Assembly: GCA_016932965.1 (NCBI GenBank)
Contig: JAFGBW010000109.1
Span: 1-6,673 of the forward strand
DNA: 6,673 nucleotides
Source of the DNA: Candidatus Auribacterota bacterium
GTDB taxonomy: Bacteria > Auribacterota > JAFGBW01
Reading direction: 5' to 3'
Part shown: positions 1 to 5,981 of the stretch, piece after piece
How positions within the stretch are numbered: the first letter of the stretch is position 1
How the letters are laid out: each line of letters opens with the position of its first letter
Notes under the pieces: generated by a model
Databases searched by the model: none
Told to the model about the DNA's origin: nothing
What the model saw: the letters and a program-made list of their open reading frames with translations, nothing else
Program-made: the position numbers and the translations under genes

Positions 1-701
1 AGGACCCCTTTCAGGTGATTGAATTTTTTTGCCTTATCGAATGAATTAAAAAAATGGGAAAGGGAATGGATGGATTCATGGATGTCCTCAATAAACAGGA
101 TGCAATGGTGATAAAAAGGTTCGTATTCTCCACGAAGCAGTTTGGTCAATACGCTGATGCACCCCCCCTTTAAAACCCCTTCAGCTTTACCCGGACGAAG
201 CACTTTCAAAGAAGGAAGATTGATTTTAGATAAACGGCCTTCCAGGACTTCACGCAGCATTTTCGTCTGTTTTTTTGTGTTGGAGGTGGCATCTAAGGCC
301 ATTCTCCCATGATAAACCACCCGGTGACAGGTTTCGACAAAGTAAGAGAGGATGGAACTGATGTCAGAATATCCGATGATGATTTTGGAATGTTTACGGA
401 TTTTTAAAGGGTCCAGATAGGGGAGAAGCCTTTCCGAATGTTCCCCTCCGCAGGCAAAAATGATGGCCCCGATTTTTGGATCCACAATGGCATCCATGAT
501 TTCTTTTGCCCGGGACTGATCATCCGCTTCATTGAGTTTTCTTGAAATGAAACAGCTTTTACCTATACGGACCTGATAACCGAGTTTCTGATAATAGCTT
601 TGTATGTCAAATAGAATGGAAGCGTTTAATCTTCCTGTTGTTGAAATGATGATGATGGACTGGGAAAGGGTGATCGGGTTGGGGAAATAAATGTTTTTCA
701 C
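1..701 (-). CDS. Peptidase S66 (LD-carboxypeptidase / MccF-like) family protein, 3' end cut by window
   Basis: The reading frame opens at a GTG (699-701) and stays open to base 1, giving 233 residues of a family usually about 300 long. S66 enzymes are cytoplasmic serine peptidases that trim L,D-peptide bonds of recycled murein peptides or inactivate microcin C-like peptides. No signal peptide is seen. An N-terminal Rossmann-like part (about 15-115) ends in GYSDIS, whose Ser112 fits the nucleophile. A second part has AEGVLKGG (173-180) and LFIEDIHE (202-209), where Glu205 fits the catalytic glutamate. The catalytic His would lie beyond the window. Oddities: the family's GGYG loop reads GGEH (85-88), HGP reads HGR (131-133) and GGN reads GGC (179-181). 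The GTG overlaps the acyP TGA as GTGA, and only a weak GAG lies upstream, so translational coupling is likely. Family assignment is firm; substrate is not. Confidence 0.82.
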   Translation of the reverse strand, partial: MKNIYFPNPITLSQSIIIISTTGRLNASILFDIQSYYQKLGYQVRIGKSCFISRKLNEADDQSRAKEIMDAIVDPKIGAIIFACGGEHSERLLPYLDPLKIRKHSKIIIGYSDISSILSYFVETCHRVVYHGRMALDATSNTKKQTKMLREVLEGRLSKINLPSLKVLRPGKAEGVLKGGCISVLTKLLRGEYEPFYHHCILFIEDIHESIHSLSHFFNSFDKAKKFNHLKGV

Positions 702-994
702 CGGCGTATCTCAAACGTCCTCAACAAGGGAACAGGTTTCCCCCTTGAAATATCCATGTTCTCGACTTGAGCCATAGGCGGACCTTTTTGGATATGATCC
801 AGCATGGCATCCACATCCATTTGGGTTCCCTGAATGACTGCTTCAACCGTGCCGTCAGTACAATTTCTCACCCATCCCGTTACCTGAAGATTGCGGGCTT
901 TTTCCAGGACAAAATATCTAAAACATACCCCCTGCACTATTCCCCTCACTTTCACATTTGCCTGTATCAATGAAGGACTGGGGTTTTCTTGCAT
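698..994 (-). CDS. acyP: Acylphosphatase
   Basis: This small cytoplasmic enzyme (98 aa, normal for the family) hydrolyses acyl-phosphates to carboxylate and phosphate. The signature loop GIVQGVCFR (18-26) supplies the phosphate-binding Arg26, and GWVRN (40-44) supplies the catalytic Asn44. Both match the Arg and Asn of characterised acylphosphatases with a constant offset. The loop has Cys24 where most bacterial members have Gly (VQGVGFR); the same VQGVCFR form occurs in vertebrate muscle acylphosphatase, so activity is expected. The ATG lies 5 bases after the fabF stop and has no clear Shine-Dalgarno, so it probably depends on ribosomes arriving from fabF. The stop overlaps the next gene's GTG. 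Sitting in an operon that also makes acyl-phosphate through PlsX suggests, by inference only, a role in acyl-phosphate turnover; housekeeping clean-up of other acyl-phosphates is equally possible. Confidence 0.93.
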   Translation of the reverse strand: MQENPSPSLIQANVKVRGIVQGVCFRYFVLEKARNLQVTGWVRNCTDGTVEAVIQGTQMDVDAMLDHIQKGPPMAQVENMDISRGKPVPLLRTFEIRR

Positions 995-999
995 ATGAT

Positions 1000-2241
1000 T
1001 TACATTTTTTTTACGATCAAAGTGGCATTGTGTCCGCCAAAACCTAGCGAATTGGACATGCAGATGTTTAAGTTAGCTTCTCTGGGACAATTTGGAACAT
1101 AATCAAGATCACATGCCGGATCAGGAGTTGTCAAATTCCAGGTTGGCGGGATCAGACCCGTTTCCATGGCTTTTACGACCGCGATTAACTCAACGGCACC
1201 GGCTGCGGCCAGCATATGTCCTGTAATGGATTTGGTTGAGGAAACCGGGACTTTTTTCGCATGGGATCCAAAAGAATTTTTTACCGCCAGGGTTTCCATT
1301 TCATCATTATATTTTGTGGACGTGCCATGTGCGTTATAATAGTCAATTGCTTCAGGATTGATCCGTGCTTTTTTTAATGCCATATTGATGGCACGAACCG
1401 CTCCTTCGCCTTCAGGAGCTGGCTGTGTGATATGATAGGCATCTCCGGACAATCCATATCCGATCAACTCGCCATAGATTTTAGCACCCCGGGATGTTGC
1501 GTGTTCGTATTCTTCCAGAATCAGGGCGCCTGAGCCTTCTGCCATGACAAATCCGTCCCGGTTCAGATCAAATGGGCGGGATGCGGATTTGGGATTTTCA
1601 TTGTTTCTGGATAAGGCTTTCATGGAACAGAATCCTCCCATGCCTAAAGGAGTAATGGCTGCTTCAGCAGCGCCTGTGATGATCACATCAGCGTCACCTG
1701 TGGAGATGATCCTTGCGGATTCACCTATACAATGACTTCCTGTGGCACAGGCGGAAACAATGGAAAAATTCGGTCCTTTTGCGTGGAATTCAATGGAAAT
1801 GATCCCTGAAGTCATATCGACGATTTCCATGGGAATGAAAAATGGAGTGATCTTGGTTGGACCGCGGCTGAGATAAACATTATGTTCAGTTTCTATGGTT
1901 GATAATCCGCCTATACCGGAGCCAAATAGGACGCCAATACGGGTCAGGTCCTCTTTTTCCAGGATGATTCCGGAATCTTTCATGGCTTGCCGGCTTGCAA
2001 CAACGGCAAATTGTATCATCCGGTCCATTTTCTTGACTTCTTTGCTGTTGAAATGTTCCAATGCATTAAAATCCTTTATACCTCCGGCAATCTGAGAGGG
2101 GAAAGCTGTTGGATCAAAGGCAGTGATCCTGTCAATTCCGGATTGTCCTTCAATCAGGGACGACCAAAATTGTTCCACGTTTTTGCCGCATGAACTCAAA
2201 ACTCCAATTCCTGTTATGACAACTCGTCTCAATCCATCCAT
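1000..2241 (-). CDS. fabF: 3-oxoacyl-[acyl-carrier-protein] synthase II (KAS II)
   Basis: FabF condenses malonyl-ACP with a growing acyl-ACP in each elongation round. I start it at the ATG at 2239-2241 (413 aa, MDGLRRVVITG), which matches the usual FabF N-terminus. The frame also runs back to a GTG at 2296-2298, but the extra 19 residues are unlike the family and are encoded inside the terminator hairpin and its T-run. The catalytic set is complete: nucleophile Cys165 in ACATGSH, His305 in NAHGTST, Lys337 and His342 in STKSITGH. All sit at a constant offset of +2 from E. coli FabF. The C-terminal GFGGHN (400-405) is the usual glycine-rich loop, with His in place of the common Thr. A good AAGGA lies about 19 bases upstream, too far to be ideal, with only AAAGAAAG nearer. 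It is separated from acpP by a terminator-like hairpin and followed 5 bases later by acyP. Confidence 0.96.
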   Translation of the reverse strand: MDGLRRVVITGIGVLSSCGKNVEQFWSSLIEGQSGIDRITAFDPTAFPSQIAGGIKDFNALEHFNSKEVKKMDRMIQFAVVASRQAMKDSGIILEKEDLTRIGVLFGSGIGGLSTIETEHNVYLSRGPTKITPFFIPMEIVDMTSGIISIEFHAKGPNFSIVSACATGSHCIGESARIISTGDADVIITGAAEAAITPLGMGGFCSMKALSRNNENPKSASRPFDLNRDGFVMAEGSGALILEEYEHATSRGAKIYGELIGYGLSGDAYHITQPAPEGEGAVRAINMALKKARINPEAIDYYNAHGTSTKYNDEMETLAVKNSFGSHAKKVPVSSTKSITGHMLAAAGAVELIAVVKAMETGLIPPTWNLTTPDPACDLDYVPNCPREANLNICMSNSLGFGGHNATLIVKKM

Positions 2242-2270
2242 GGGGGTTCTTTCTTTAAGATCCTTCTTGT

Positions 2271-2333
2271 AAAAAAAAAGAAGGAAAAACCGTTTCACTT
2301 CAGCTCAGCCGGGAAGTGAAAAATTCCTTCTTT
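2271..2333 (-). terminator. Intrinsic terminator / attenuator between acpP and fabF
   Basis: Read on the minus strand, an outer 10-bp stem (2324-2333 with 2277-2286, AAAGAAGGAA/TTCCTTCTTT) and an inner 9-bp stem (2313-2321 with 2293-2301, GAAGTGAAA/TTTCACTTC) form one long hairpin. An asymmetric internal loop (2 and 6 bases) separates the stems, and the terminal loop is 11 bases. A run of nine T on the minus strand (2271-2279) closes and follows it. No such T-run follows in the plus direction, so it points the same way as the operon. It begins 22 bases after the acpP stop and ends 30 bases before the fabF ATG. Since fabF has no obvious promoter of its own, partial read-through is the simplest reading, giving more acpP than fabF mRNA. 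The efficiency is inferred. Confidence 0.82.
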
Positions 2334-2355
2334 GATTATTTTAACACTAAAAAAT

Positions 2356-2601
2356 TTACTTTTTTATTTTACTCTCAATATACCGGATGGCGTCGCCGAC
2401 TGTTTTTAATTTTTCAGCGTCTTCATCAGGTATTTCAGCATTGAACGCTTCTTCAAAAGCCATCACTAATTCTACGGTATCCAAGGAATCTGCCCCCAGA
2501 TCTTCAATAAATGAAGCACTTTCGACCACTTCCTCGGCATTCACACCGAGCTGGTCAACGATGATCTCCTTTACTTTTGTGACAATATCATTATCACTCA
2601 T
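2356..2601 (-). CDS. acpP: Acyl carrier protein
   Basis: ACP carries acyl intermediates on a 4'-phosphopantetheine arm through all steps of fatty-acid synthesis and donates them to PlsX. The product is 81 aa, a usual length, and strongly acidic. The attachment site is the DSL motif in [13 protein letters not shown], with Ser39 as the modified serine. Helix II ([16 protein letters not shown], 38-53) carries the acidic face that docks with partner enzymes. The C-terminus is lysine-rich (SKIKK). The ATG is preceded by a good ribosome site, AAAGGA (2608-2613), six bases away. This is one of the better ribosome sites in the cluster, in keeping with the large amounts of ACP cells need. It lies 42 bases after fabG, and an intrinsic terminator follows. 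The holo-ACP synthase that modifies it is not in the window. Confidence 0.98.
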   Translation of the reverse strand: MSDNDIVTKVKEIIVDQLGVNAEEVVESASFIEDLGADSLDTVELVMAFEEAFNAEIPDEDAEKLKTVGDAIRYIESKIKK

Positions 2602-2622
2602 TGTTTTTCCTTTCCTATTTAG

Positions 2623-2634
2623 CCCTCACTAGGG
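2623..2634. other. Small inverted repeat in the fabG-acpP spacer
   Basis: CCCT and AGGG flank a four-base loop (CACT on the plus strand). The stem is only 4 bp. In the transcribed (minus) direction it is followed by CTAAATAGG, not a T-run, so it is not a terminator. It sits just upstream of the acpP ribosome site and could be an mRNA stability structure or chance. Confidence 0.2.
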
Positions 2635-2643
2635 TTTTGTTCA

Positions 2644-3384
2644 CTACATGACCATGCCGCCGTCAATGACAATCACCTGTCCTGTTACATATTTTGCCTT
2701 GTCCGAGGCCAGAAACAAGACAGTATTTGCCACATCTTCCGGCATTCCCATAACTCCCAGAGGAATTTTCTCCATTATTTTTTCTCTCACGGTTTCATCG
2801 AGTTTTCTGGTCATATCCGTTTCAATGAAACCGGGGGCAACCGCGTTCACACGGATCCCCCTGGAAGCAACTTCTTTAGCTGTTGATTTTGTTAATCCAA
2901 TCACGCCTGCTTTTGAGGCGGAATAATTACTTTGACCTGCATTTCCTGTTATACCGATCACGGAAGCCACATTGATGATGGCACCAGAACGGTTTTTCAT
3001 CATTGGCTTCAGAACAGATCGGGTGAAATAAAAAGTTCCTTTTAAGTTGGTGTCCAGGACAAAATCCCAGTCTTCATCTTTCATTCTCAATATCAGGTTG
3101 TCTCTGGTTACGCCAGCATTGTTGACCAAAATATCGATTCCCCCATATTTGTCAATAATTTTGTCTATCACGTTTTGAACCGCAACGGCATTTCTGACAT
3201 CAACTCCAAAAGAACAGGCTTCACCGCCTTTGTTTTTGATAATGGAACAAGTTTCCTCGCCAAGCTCAGATGAGATTTCACAAACGGCAATCCTGGCTCC
3301 CTCTGAAGCCAAAACTTCAGCTATGGACCGCCCAATGCCTCGTCCTGCTCCTGTAATGACAGCGGTTTTATCTTTCAATAACAT
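2644..3384 (-). CDS. fabG: 3-oxoacyl-[acyl-carrier-protein] reductase
   Basis: FabG reduces 3-ketoacyl-ACP to 3-hydroxyacyl-ACP with NADPH, the first reduction of each elongation round. The protein is a classical short-chain dehydrogenase of 246 aa. The Rossmann dinucleotide loop TGAGRGIG is at 11-18, NNAG at 88-91, and the catalytic tetrad is Asn113, Ser141, Tyr154 and Lys158 (YSASK). PGFIETDMT (184-192) is the typical mobile loop before the substrate lid. The C-terminus (VTGQVIVIDGGMVM) is the usual FabG ending. The ATG follows the fabD stop by 8 bases, with only a weak AAAGAG upstream, so coupling to fabD translation is likely. The protein ends TAG just before a 42-base gap to acpP. The context fadD-independent fabD-fabG-acpP order distinguishes it from the many other SDR paralogues. 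Confidence 0.97.
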   Translation of the reverse strand: MLLKDKTAVITGAGRGIGRSIAEVLASEGARIAVCEISSELGEETCSIIKNKGGEACSFGVDVRNAVAVQNVIDKIIDKYGGIDILVNNAGVTRDNLILRMKDEDWDFVLDTNLKGTFYFTRSVLKPMMKNRSGAIINVASVIGITGNAGQSNYSASKAGVIGLTKSTAKEVASRGIRVNAVAPGFIETDMTRKLDETVREKIMEKIPLGVMGMPEDVANTVLFLASDKAKYVTGQVIVIDGGMVM

Positions 3385-3392
3385 GATTCATT

Positions 3393-4322
3393 TTACTCTT
3401 TAAGACAACTTTCCAATTGATTAAAAGACTCTAAATTAAAACACAAAATATTTTTGTCAATTCTTTTTAGCATCCCGTTGATTGTTTTTCCTGGCCCTAA
3501 TTCATAACATTTTGTAACCCCCTTAGTTATAACGAAATGTAAATTGTTTTCCCATCGAACCGGATTGGTGATCTGGCAGGCCATGATTTCCGCCCAGTTG
3601 TCTCCCTCGGTGAAGGTTTCACCGGAATAATTGCATAAAACCCGAGATAATTTTTCCTGATTGATGTTGACTGTATTCAGAGTGTTTATCAATTCATCTG
3701 CCGCAGACTCCATGTGCTTTGAATGAAAAGCCCCAGCCACTTTTAAAATTACCGTCATACGGGCTCCGGCTTCCTTTGCTTTTTTACAGGCTTCCTCCAG
3801 AATATTTTTATCGCCGGAGATCACGATCTGGCCTGGGCAATTCAGGTTTGCCACTGTCATATAACCCGGTAAATTCCGGCAAATTTCCTCTACGTTAGGC
3901 AGAGGAAGCCCGATGATGCTGGCCATTCCTCCGTTTGTGCTATCGCAGGCTTTTTGCATGAGTTCAGCCCTTTTTTGGACCAATCGCAGGCCGTCTTCAA
4001 AGGACATAACTCCTGCTGCAACATGGGCCGTGTATTCGCCAAGAGAAAGGCCTCCGTAATAAGCGGCTTCAAGCTCCGGACGGTGTTTTTTCAACAGTCT
4101 GAAGGCTGCCAGAGAGCATACGAGCAATGCGGGCTGGGAATGAACCGTCAGGTTCAATTCCTCAACAGGTCCTTCAAAACAGAGTTTGGACAGCGGTTTT
4201 TTCAAGATTTCATCGCCTTGATGGAACAATTGACGAACTTCTTCATCATGATCGTAAAAGGATTTGCCCATTCCTATTGTCTGGGCTCCCTGACCGGGAA
4301 ATAAAAAGGCTGTTTTCGTCAT
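3393..4322 (-). CDS. fabD: Malonyl CoA-acyl carrier protein transacylase
   Basis: FabD moves malonyl from CoA to ACP, supplying the two-carbon extender for FabF. At 309 aa it has the normal length and a single acyltransferase domain. Visible active-site residues are Gln11 in the N-terminal PGQGAQ, nucleophile Ser93 in GLSLGEY (91-97), Arg118 in QKRAELM, His200 in GAFHSKHM, and Gln250 in CQITNPVRW. These lie within one residue of their E. coli positions. The nucleophile elbow has Leu where E. coli has His (GHSLGE); this variant also occurs in other bacterial FabD proteins, so it is not a defect. The C-terminal ELGPGKTINGMLKRI is family-typical. The ATG at 4320-4322 has only a poor purine-rich ribosome site (AAAGAAAG). 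The gene follows a 246-bp spacer after plsX, so it may have its own promoter. Confidence 0.97.
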   Translation of the reverse strand: MTKTAFLFPGQGAQTIGMGKSFYDHDEEVRQLFHQGDEILKKPLSKLCFEGPVEELNLTVHSQPALLVCSLAAFRLLKKHRPELEAAYYGGLSLGEYTAHVAAGVMSFEDGLRLVQKRAELMQKACDSTNGGMASIIGLPLPNVEEICRNLPGYMTVANLNCPGQIVISGDKNILEEACKKAKEAGARMTVILKVAGAFHSKHMESAADELINTLNTVNINQEKLSRVLCNYSGETFTEGDNWAEIMACQITNPVRWENNLHFVITKGVTKCYELGPGKTINGMLKRIDKNILCFNLESFNQLESCLKE

Positions 4323-4569
4323 GATTTTTAAGCTTTCTTTATAAAATTTTAACTTTCTCGCGCAGAGAAAAAGTATAATAATTGTTTAATGATGCCTCTA
4401 TCAGGTATCAGGAAAAATGTATTATATATCAAATTTTTCTCATTTATTTTTGGTAATACGCACCTATTTTTTTATTTATTTCCCCTGCGCCTCAGCTCCT
4501 CTGCGCGAGAACAATAATTTCATTTAGGCCACTGTTTCATCTAATATCACTTATAGTTAATTGCTATGA
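4323..4569. other. AT-rich plsX-fabD spacer with no gene; fabH absent
   Basis: No ORF of convincing length is found here, although many bacteria, including relatives of the suggested group, carry fabH between plsX and fabD. The spacer holds a 13-bp inverted repeat pair (listed separately), a 7-bp perfect tandem duplication TATCAGG (4399-4412), and minus-strand -10-like hexamers TATAAT (4421-4426) and TATACT (4372-4377). I could not place a convincing -35 element at normal spacing for either hexamer, so a fabD promoter here is possible but not shown. No remnant of a fabH reading frame is recognisable. Confidence 0.6.
4355..4511. repeat. 13-bp perfect inverted repeat bounding a 157-bp AT-rich element (MITE- or REP-like)
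   Basis: TTCTCGCGCAGAG at 4355-4367 and its exact reverse complement CTCTGCGCGAGAA at 4499-4511 bound an AT-rich interior. The left arm is also a small hairpin by itself (TTTCTC/GAGAAA, 4354-4370, five-base loop). The right side is GC-rich and internally repeated: CCCCTGCGC (4482-4490) and CCTCTGCGC (4498-4506), 16 bases apart. CTCTGCG-type runs like this resemble dispersed intergenic repeats I know from several environmental phyla, but copy number cannot be tested here. I find no convincing target-site duplication next to the arms. Confidence 0.55.
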
Positions 4570-5580
4570 TTACGCTGTTGCTTCCAAGTTATTTTTCAGC
4601 TTTTGACTTATTTCATGATTGATGTTTTTTTTCATCATCATCACGGCCAGTTTCAGGGCATTTTTAATAGCCAGTTTGGAGGAAGACCCATGAGCAATGA
4701 TCACGACTCCGTTGACTCCTAATAACAGCGCCCCGCCGTATTCTTCATGATTGAATTGTTTTTTTACCCTTTTTAAGGTAGGGGTTAATAGCAGTCCGGC
4801 GATTTTTCCCATGAAGGTAGCCAAAATCTCCCTTTTTAAAACTGAAAAAATCCCCTTGGCTGCAGATTCGCAGGCTTTCAAAACCACATTTCCCGTGAAT
4901 CCGTCTGTGATGATGACATCAGCCGTATTTTTAAAGATATCCCTTCCTTCGACGTTTCCGATAAAGTTCAATCTGGTTTTTTTCAATTCGGTATAAACTT
5001 CCTTGATTATTTCTGTCCCCTTGGTTTCTTCTTCTCCGACATTTAATAATCCGATCCTGGGATCAGCCACTCCAAGGAGAAATTTTGAAAGACAGGAACC
5101 CATGACCGCGAATTGCAGATAATTTTTTACCTTGCAGTCCGTTACGGCTCCGACATCCATTAAAATATTTTTTCCATAGGGGGTGGGGATAACCGTGGCA
5201 ATGGCCGGCCGGTCAATGCCTGAAAGTGGTCTTAATTTCAACGTGGCCGCTGCCACCATGGCACCGGTATTTCCCGGAGAAAGCACTGCATCTGCTTTTC
5301 CCTCTTTGAGTAAATCCATCATGACCGGGAGGGAGGCATTTTTTTTTGTCCGAAGGGCTTTGACAGGCGAATCAGCCATTTCAATGACTTCATCAGCATG
5401 CTGAATAGAAATTCTGGGACTGTTTGATAAACCTGTTTTCTCCAGTTCCGGACTGATTGTCTCTTTCCTGCCGACTAAAATGACATGATCGTCTTGGTTT
5501 TCAGCCAGGAAAAGACGCAGTCCATCGACTATGACGGAAGGACCAAAGTCGCTTCCCATCGCGTCAAGAGCGATTTTCAC
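4570..5580 (-). CDS. plsX: Phosphate acyltransferase (acyl-ACP:phosphate transacylase)
   Basis: PlsX converts acyl-ACP and phosphate to acyl-phosphate, which PlsY uses to acylate glycerol-3-phosphate, the first step of phospholipid synthesis. The 336-aa length is normal. Family motifs run in order: [11 protein letters not shown] (4-14), [12 protein letters not shown] (101-112), ILMDVGA (139-145), [12 protein letters not shown] (177-188), [11 protein letters not shown] (205-215), [10 protein letters not shown] (226-235) and [12 protein letters not shown] (280-291), then AHGSSS. The first motif has Ser10 where the family usually shows Gly (DAMGGD). It starts at a GTG (5578-5580) that overlaps the rpmF stop as GTGA, with GGAG eight bases upstream, so it is likely coupled to rpmF. 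An overlapping out-of-frame ATG is not the start. plsY is not in the window. The downstream neighbour is a non-coding spacer rather than fabH. Confidence 0.97.
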   Translation of the reverse strand: MKIALDAMGSDFGPSVIVDGLRLFLAENQDDHVILVGRKETISPELEKTGLSNSPRISIQHADEVIEMADSPVKALRTKKNASLPVMMDLLKEGKADAVLSPGNTGAMVAAATLKLRPLSGIDRPAIATVIPTPYGKNILMDVGAVTDCKVKNYLQFAVMGSCLSKFLLGVADPRIGLLNVGEEETKGTEIIKEVYTELKKTRLNFIGNVEGRDIFKNTADVIITDGFTGNVVLKACESAAKGIFSVLKREILATFMGKIAGLLLTPTLKRVKKQFNHEEYGGALLLGVNGVVIIAHGSSSKLAIKNALKLAVMMMKKNINHEISQKLKNNLEATA

Positions 5581-5768
5581 TCATTGATCTCCGTGATGGC
5601 TACTTTGTACTGCATCCCTTTATAATGGCCGCAGTGACGGCAGGCACGATGGGGGGCTTTGAGCTCGCCGCAGTTCGGACACGTCATGGTCTCTGGCGGA
5701 GTTAAAAAATCATGGGCTCGTCTGGAAAGAGTCCGCGTTTTTGATAATTTTGTTTTGGGAACAGCCAT
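5577..5768 (-). CDS. rpmF: Large ribosomal subunit protein bL32
   Basis: bL32 is a small basic protein of the 50S subunit. The 63-aa product begins [12 protein letters not shown], the usual family start, followed by the basic SRRAHDFL stretch. It carries a complete zinc ribbon: CPNC (30-33) and CRHC (43-46), so this is the four-cysteine, zinc-binding form rather than a cysteine-free paralogue. The ending ([16 protein letters not shown]) is also typical. A strong ribosome site AAGGAG (5778-5783) lies nine bases before the ATG. rpmF leading plsX and fab genes is a widely conserved arrangement that ties ribosome and membrane synthesis to one promoter. In many bacteria a DUF177 gene (yceD) precedes rpmF; here a 213-bp spacer and rpsT do instead. 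Confidence 0.98.
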   Translation of the reverse strand: MAVPKTKLSKTRTLSRRAHDFLTPPETMTCPNCGELKAPHRACRHCGHYKGMQYKVAITEINE

Positions 5769-5877
5769 GTTCGTTGTCTCCTTGGTTGCTTGGTAATTTT
5801 TTATTGAAAAAGGTTAAAAAACGGAAAGAACTTTATAAAAAAATTTTCCAGCACCTTTTTCAAAAGATTCTATAAGT

Positions 5878-5910
5878 GCTTTCAAGGAAACAAGTTGTTT
5901 CTCAGAAAGC
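5878..5910. promoter_or_regulatory. 33-bp symmetric dyad in the rpsT-rpmF spacer; candidate operator or RNA hairpin
   Basis: The dyad is centred exactly on base 5894. Inner arms GAAACAA (5887-5893) and TTGTTTC (5895-5901) are perfect complements, and outer arms GCTTTC (5878-5883) and GAAAGC (5905-5910) are too, with a 3-base mismatch between the arms on each side. Thus 26 of 32 arm bases pair. No T-run follows on the minus strand (ACTTATAGAATCTTTT), so a terminator is less likely than a regulator binding site for the rpmF-plsX-fab operon. It lies 110 bases upstream of the rpmF ATG. I do not recognise the regulator, and no clear sigma-70 promoter could be placed around it (TTGAAA and TATAAA occur downstream but 20 bases apart). 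Confidence 0.5.
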
Positions 5911-5940
5911 GATCTATTTTATTCAGTCCTGATTACCTCA

Positions 5941-5962
5941 CCCTACCTGGTAAGCGGCAGGG
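5941..5962 (-). other. GC-rich hairpin downstream of rpsT; possible terminator or processing stem
   Basis: On the minus strand CCCTGCC (5956-5962) pairs with GGTAGGG (5941-5947), giving seven pairs including one G-U, around an eight-base loop. It starts 19 bases after the rpsT stop, where a 3'-end structure would be expected. What follows (TGAGGTAATCAGG) has no T-run, so it is not a standard intrinsic terminator. It may protect the rpsT mRNA 3' end or assist Rho-dependent ending. Confidence 0.4.
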
Positions 5963-5981
5963 CATTATGAAAGAAATAAAG

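Noticed and set aside
643-656. ATC/GAT triplet run at the start of the S66 gene
   Set aside because: It simply encodes a short isoleucine run in a buried beta strand; too short and codon-phased to be a meaningful repeat.
2242-2298. In-frame N-terminal extension of fabF from a GTG at 2298
   Set aside because: The 19 extra residues are encoded by the terminator stem and T-run, are unlike FabF N-termini, and the ATG at 2241 gives the standard length and residue numbering.
3890-4072. Second minus-strand 60-codon frame inside fabD
   Set aside because: It is another frame of fabD, whose motifs are intact through this stretch, so no frameshift or nested gene is needed.
4055-4089. Loss of the His in the FabD GHSLGE elbow (reads GLSLGE)
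   Set aside because: The catalytic Ser93 and His200 are present and the Leu variant is known in other bacterial FabD proteins, so it is not evidence of a defective enzyme.
4372-4432. Sigma-70 promoter for fabD from TATAAT and TATACT hexamers
   Set aside because: No -35 hexamer at 16-18 bases could be placed for either, and such hexamers are expected by chance in a spacer this AT-rich; mentioned only in the spacer entry.
767-5404. Plus-strand open frames of 60-120 codons lying inside the minus-strand genes
   Set aside because: All are antisense shadows of well-supported genes, with no recognisable domains and no independent ribosome sites.
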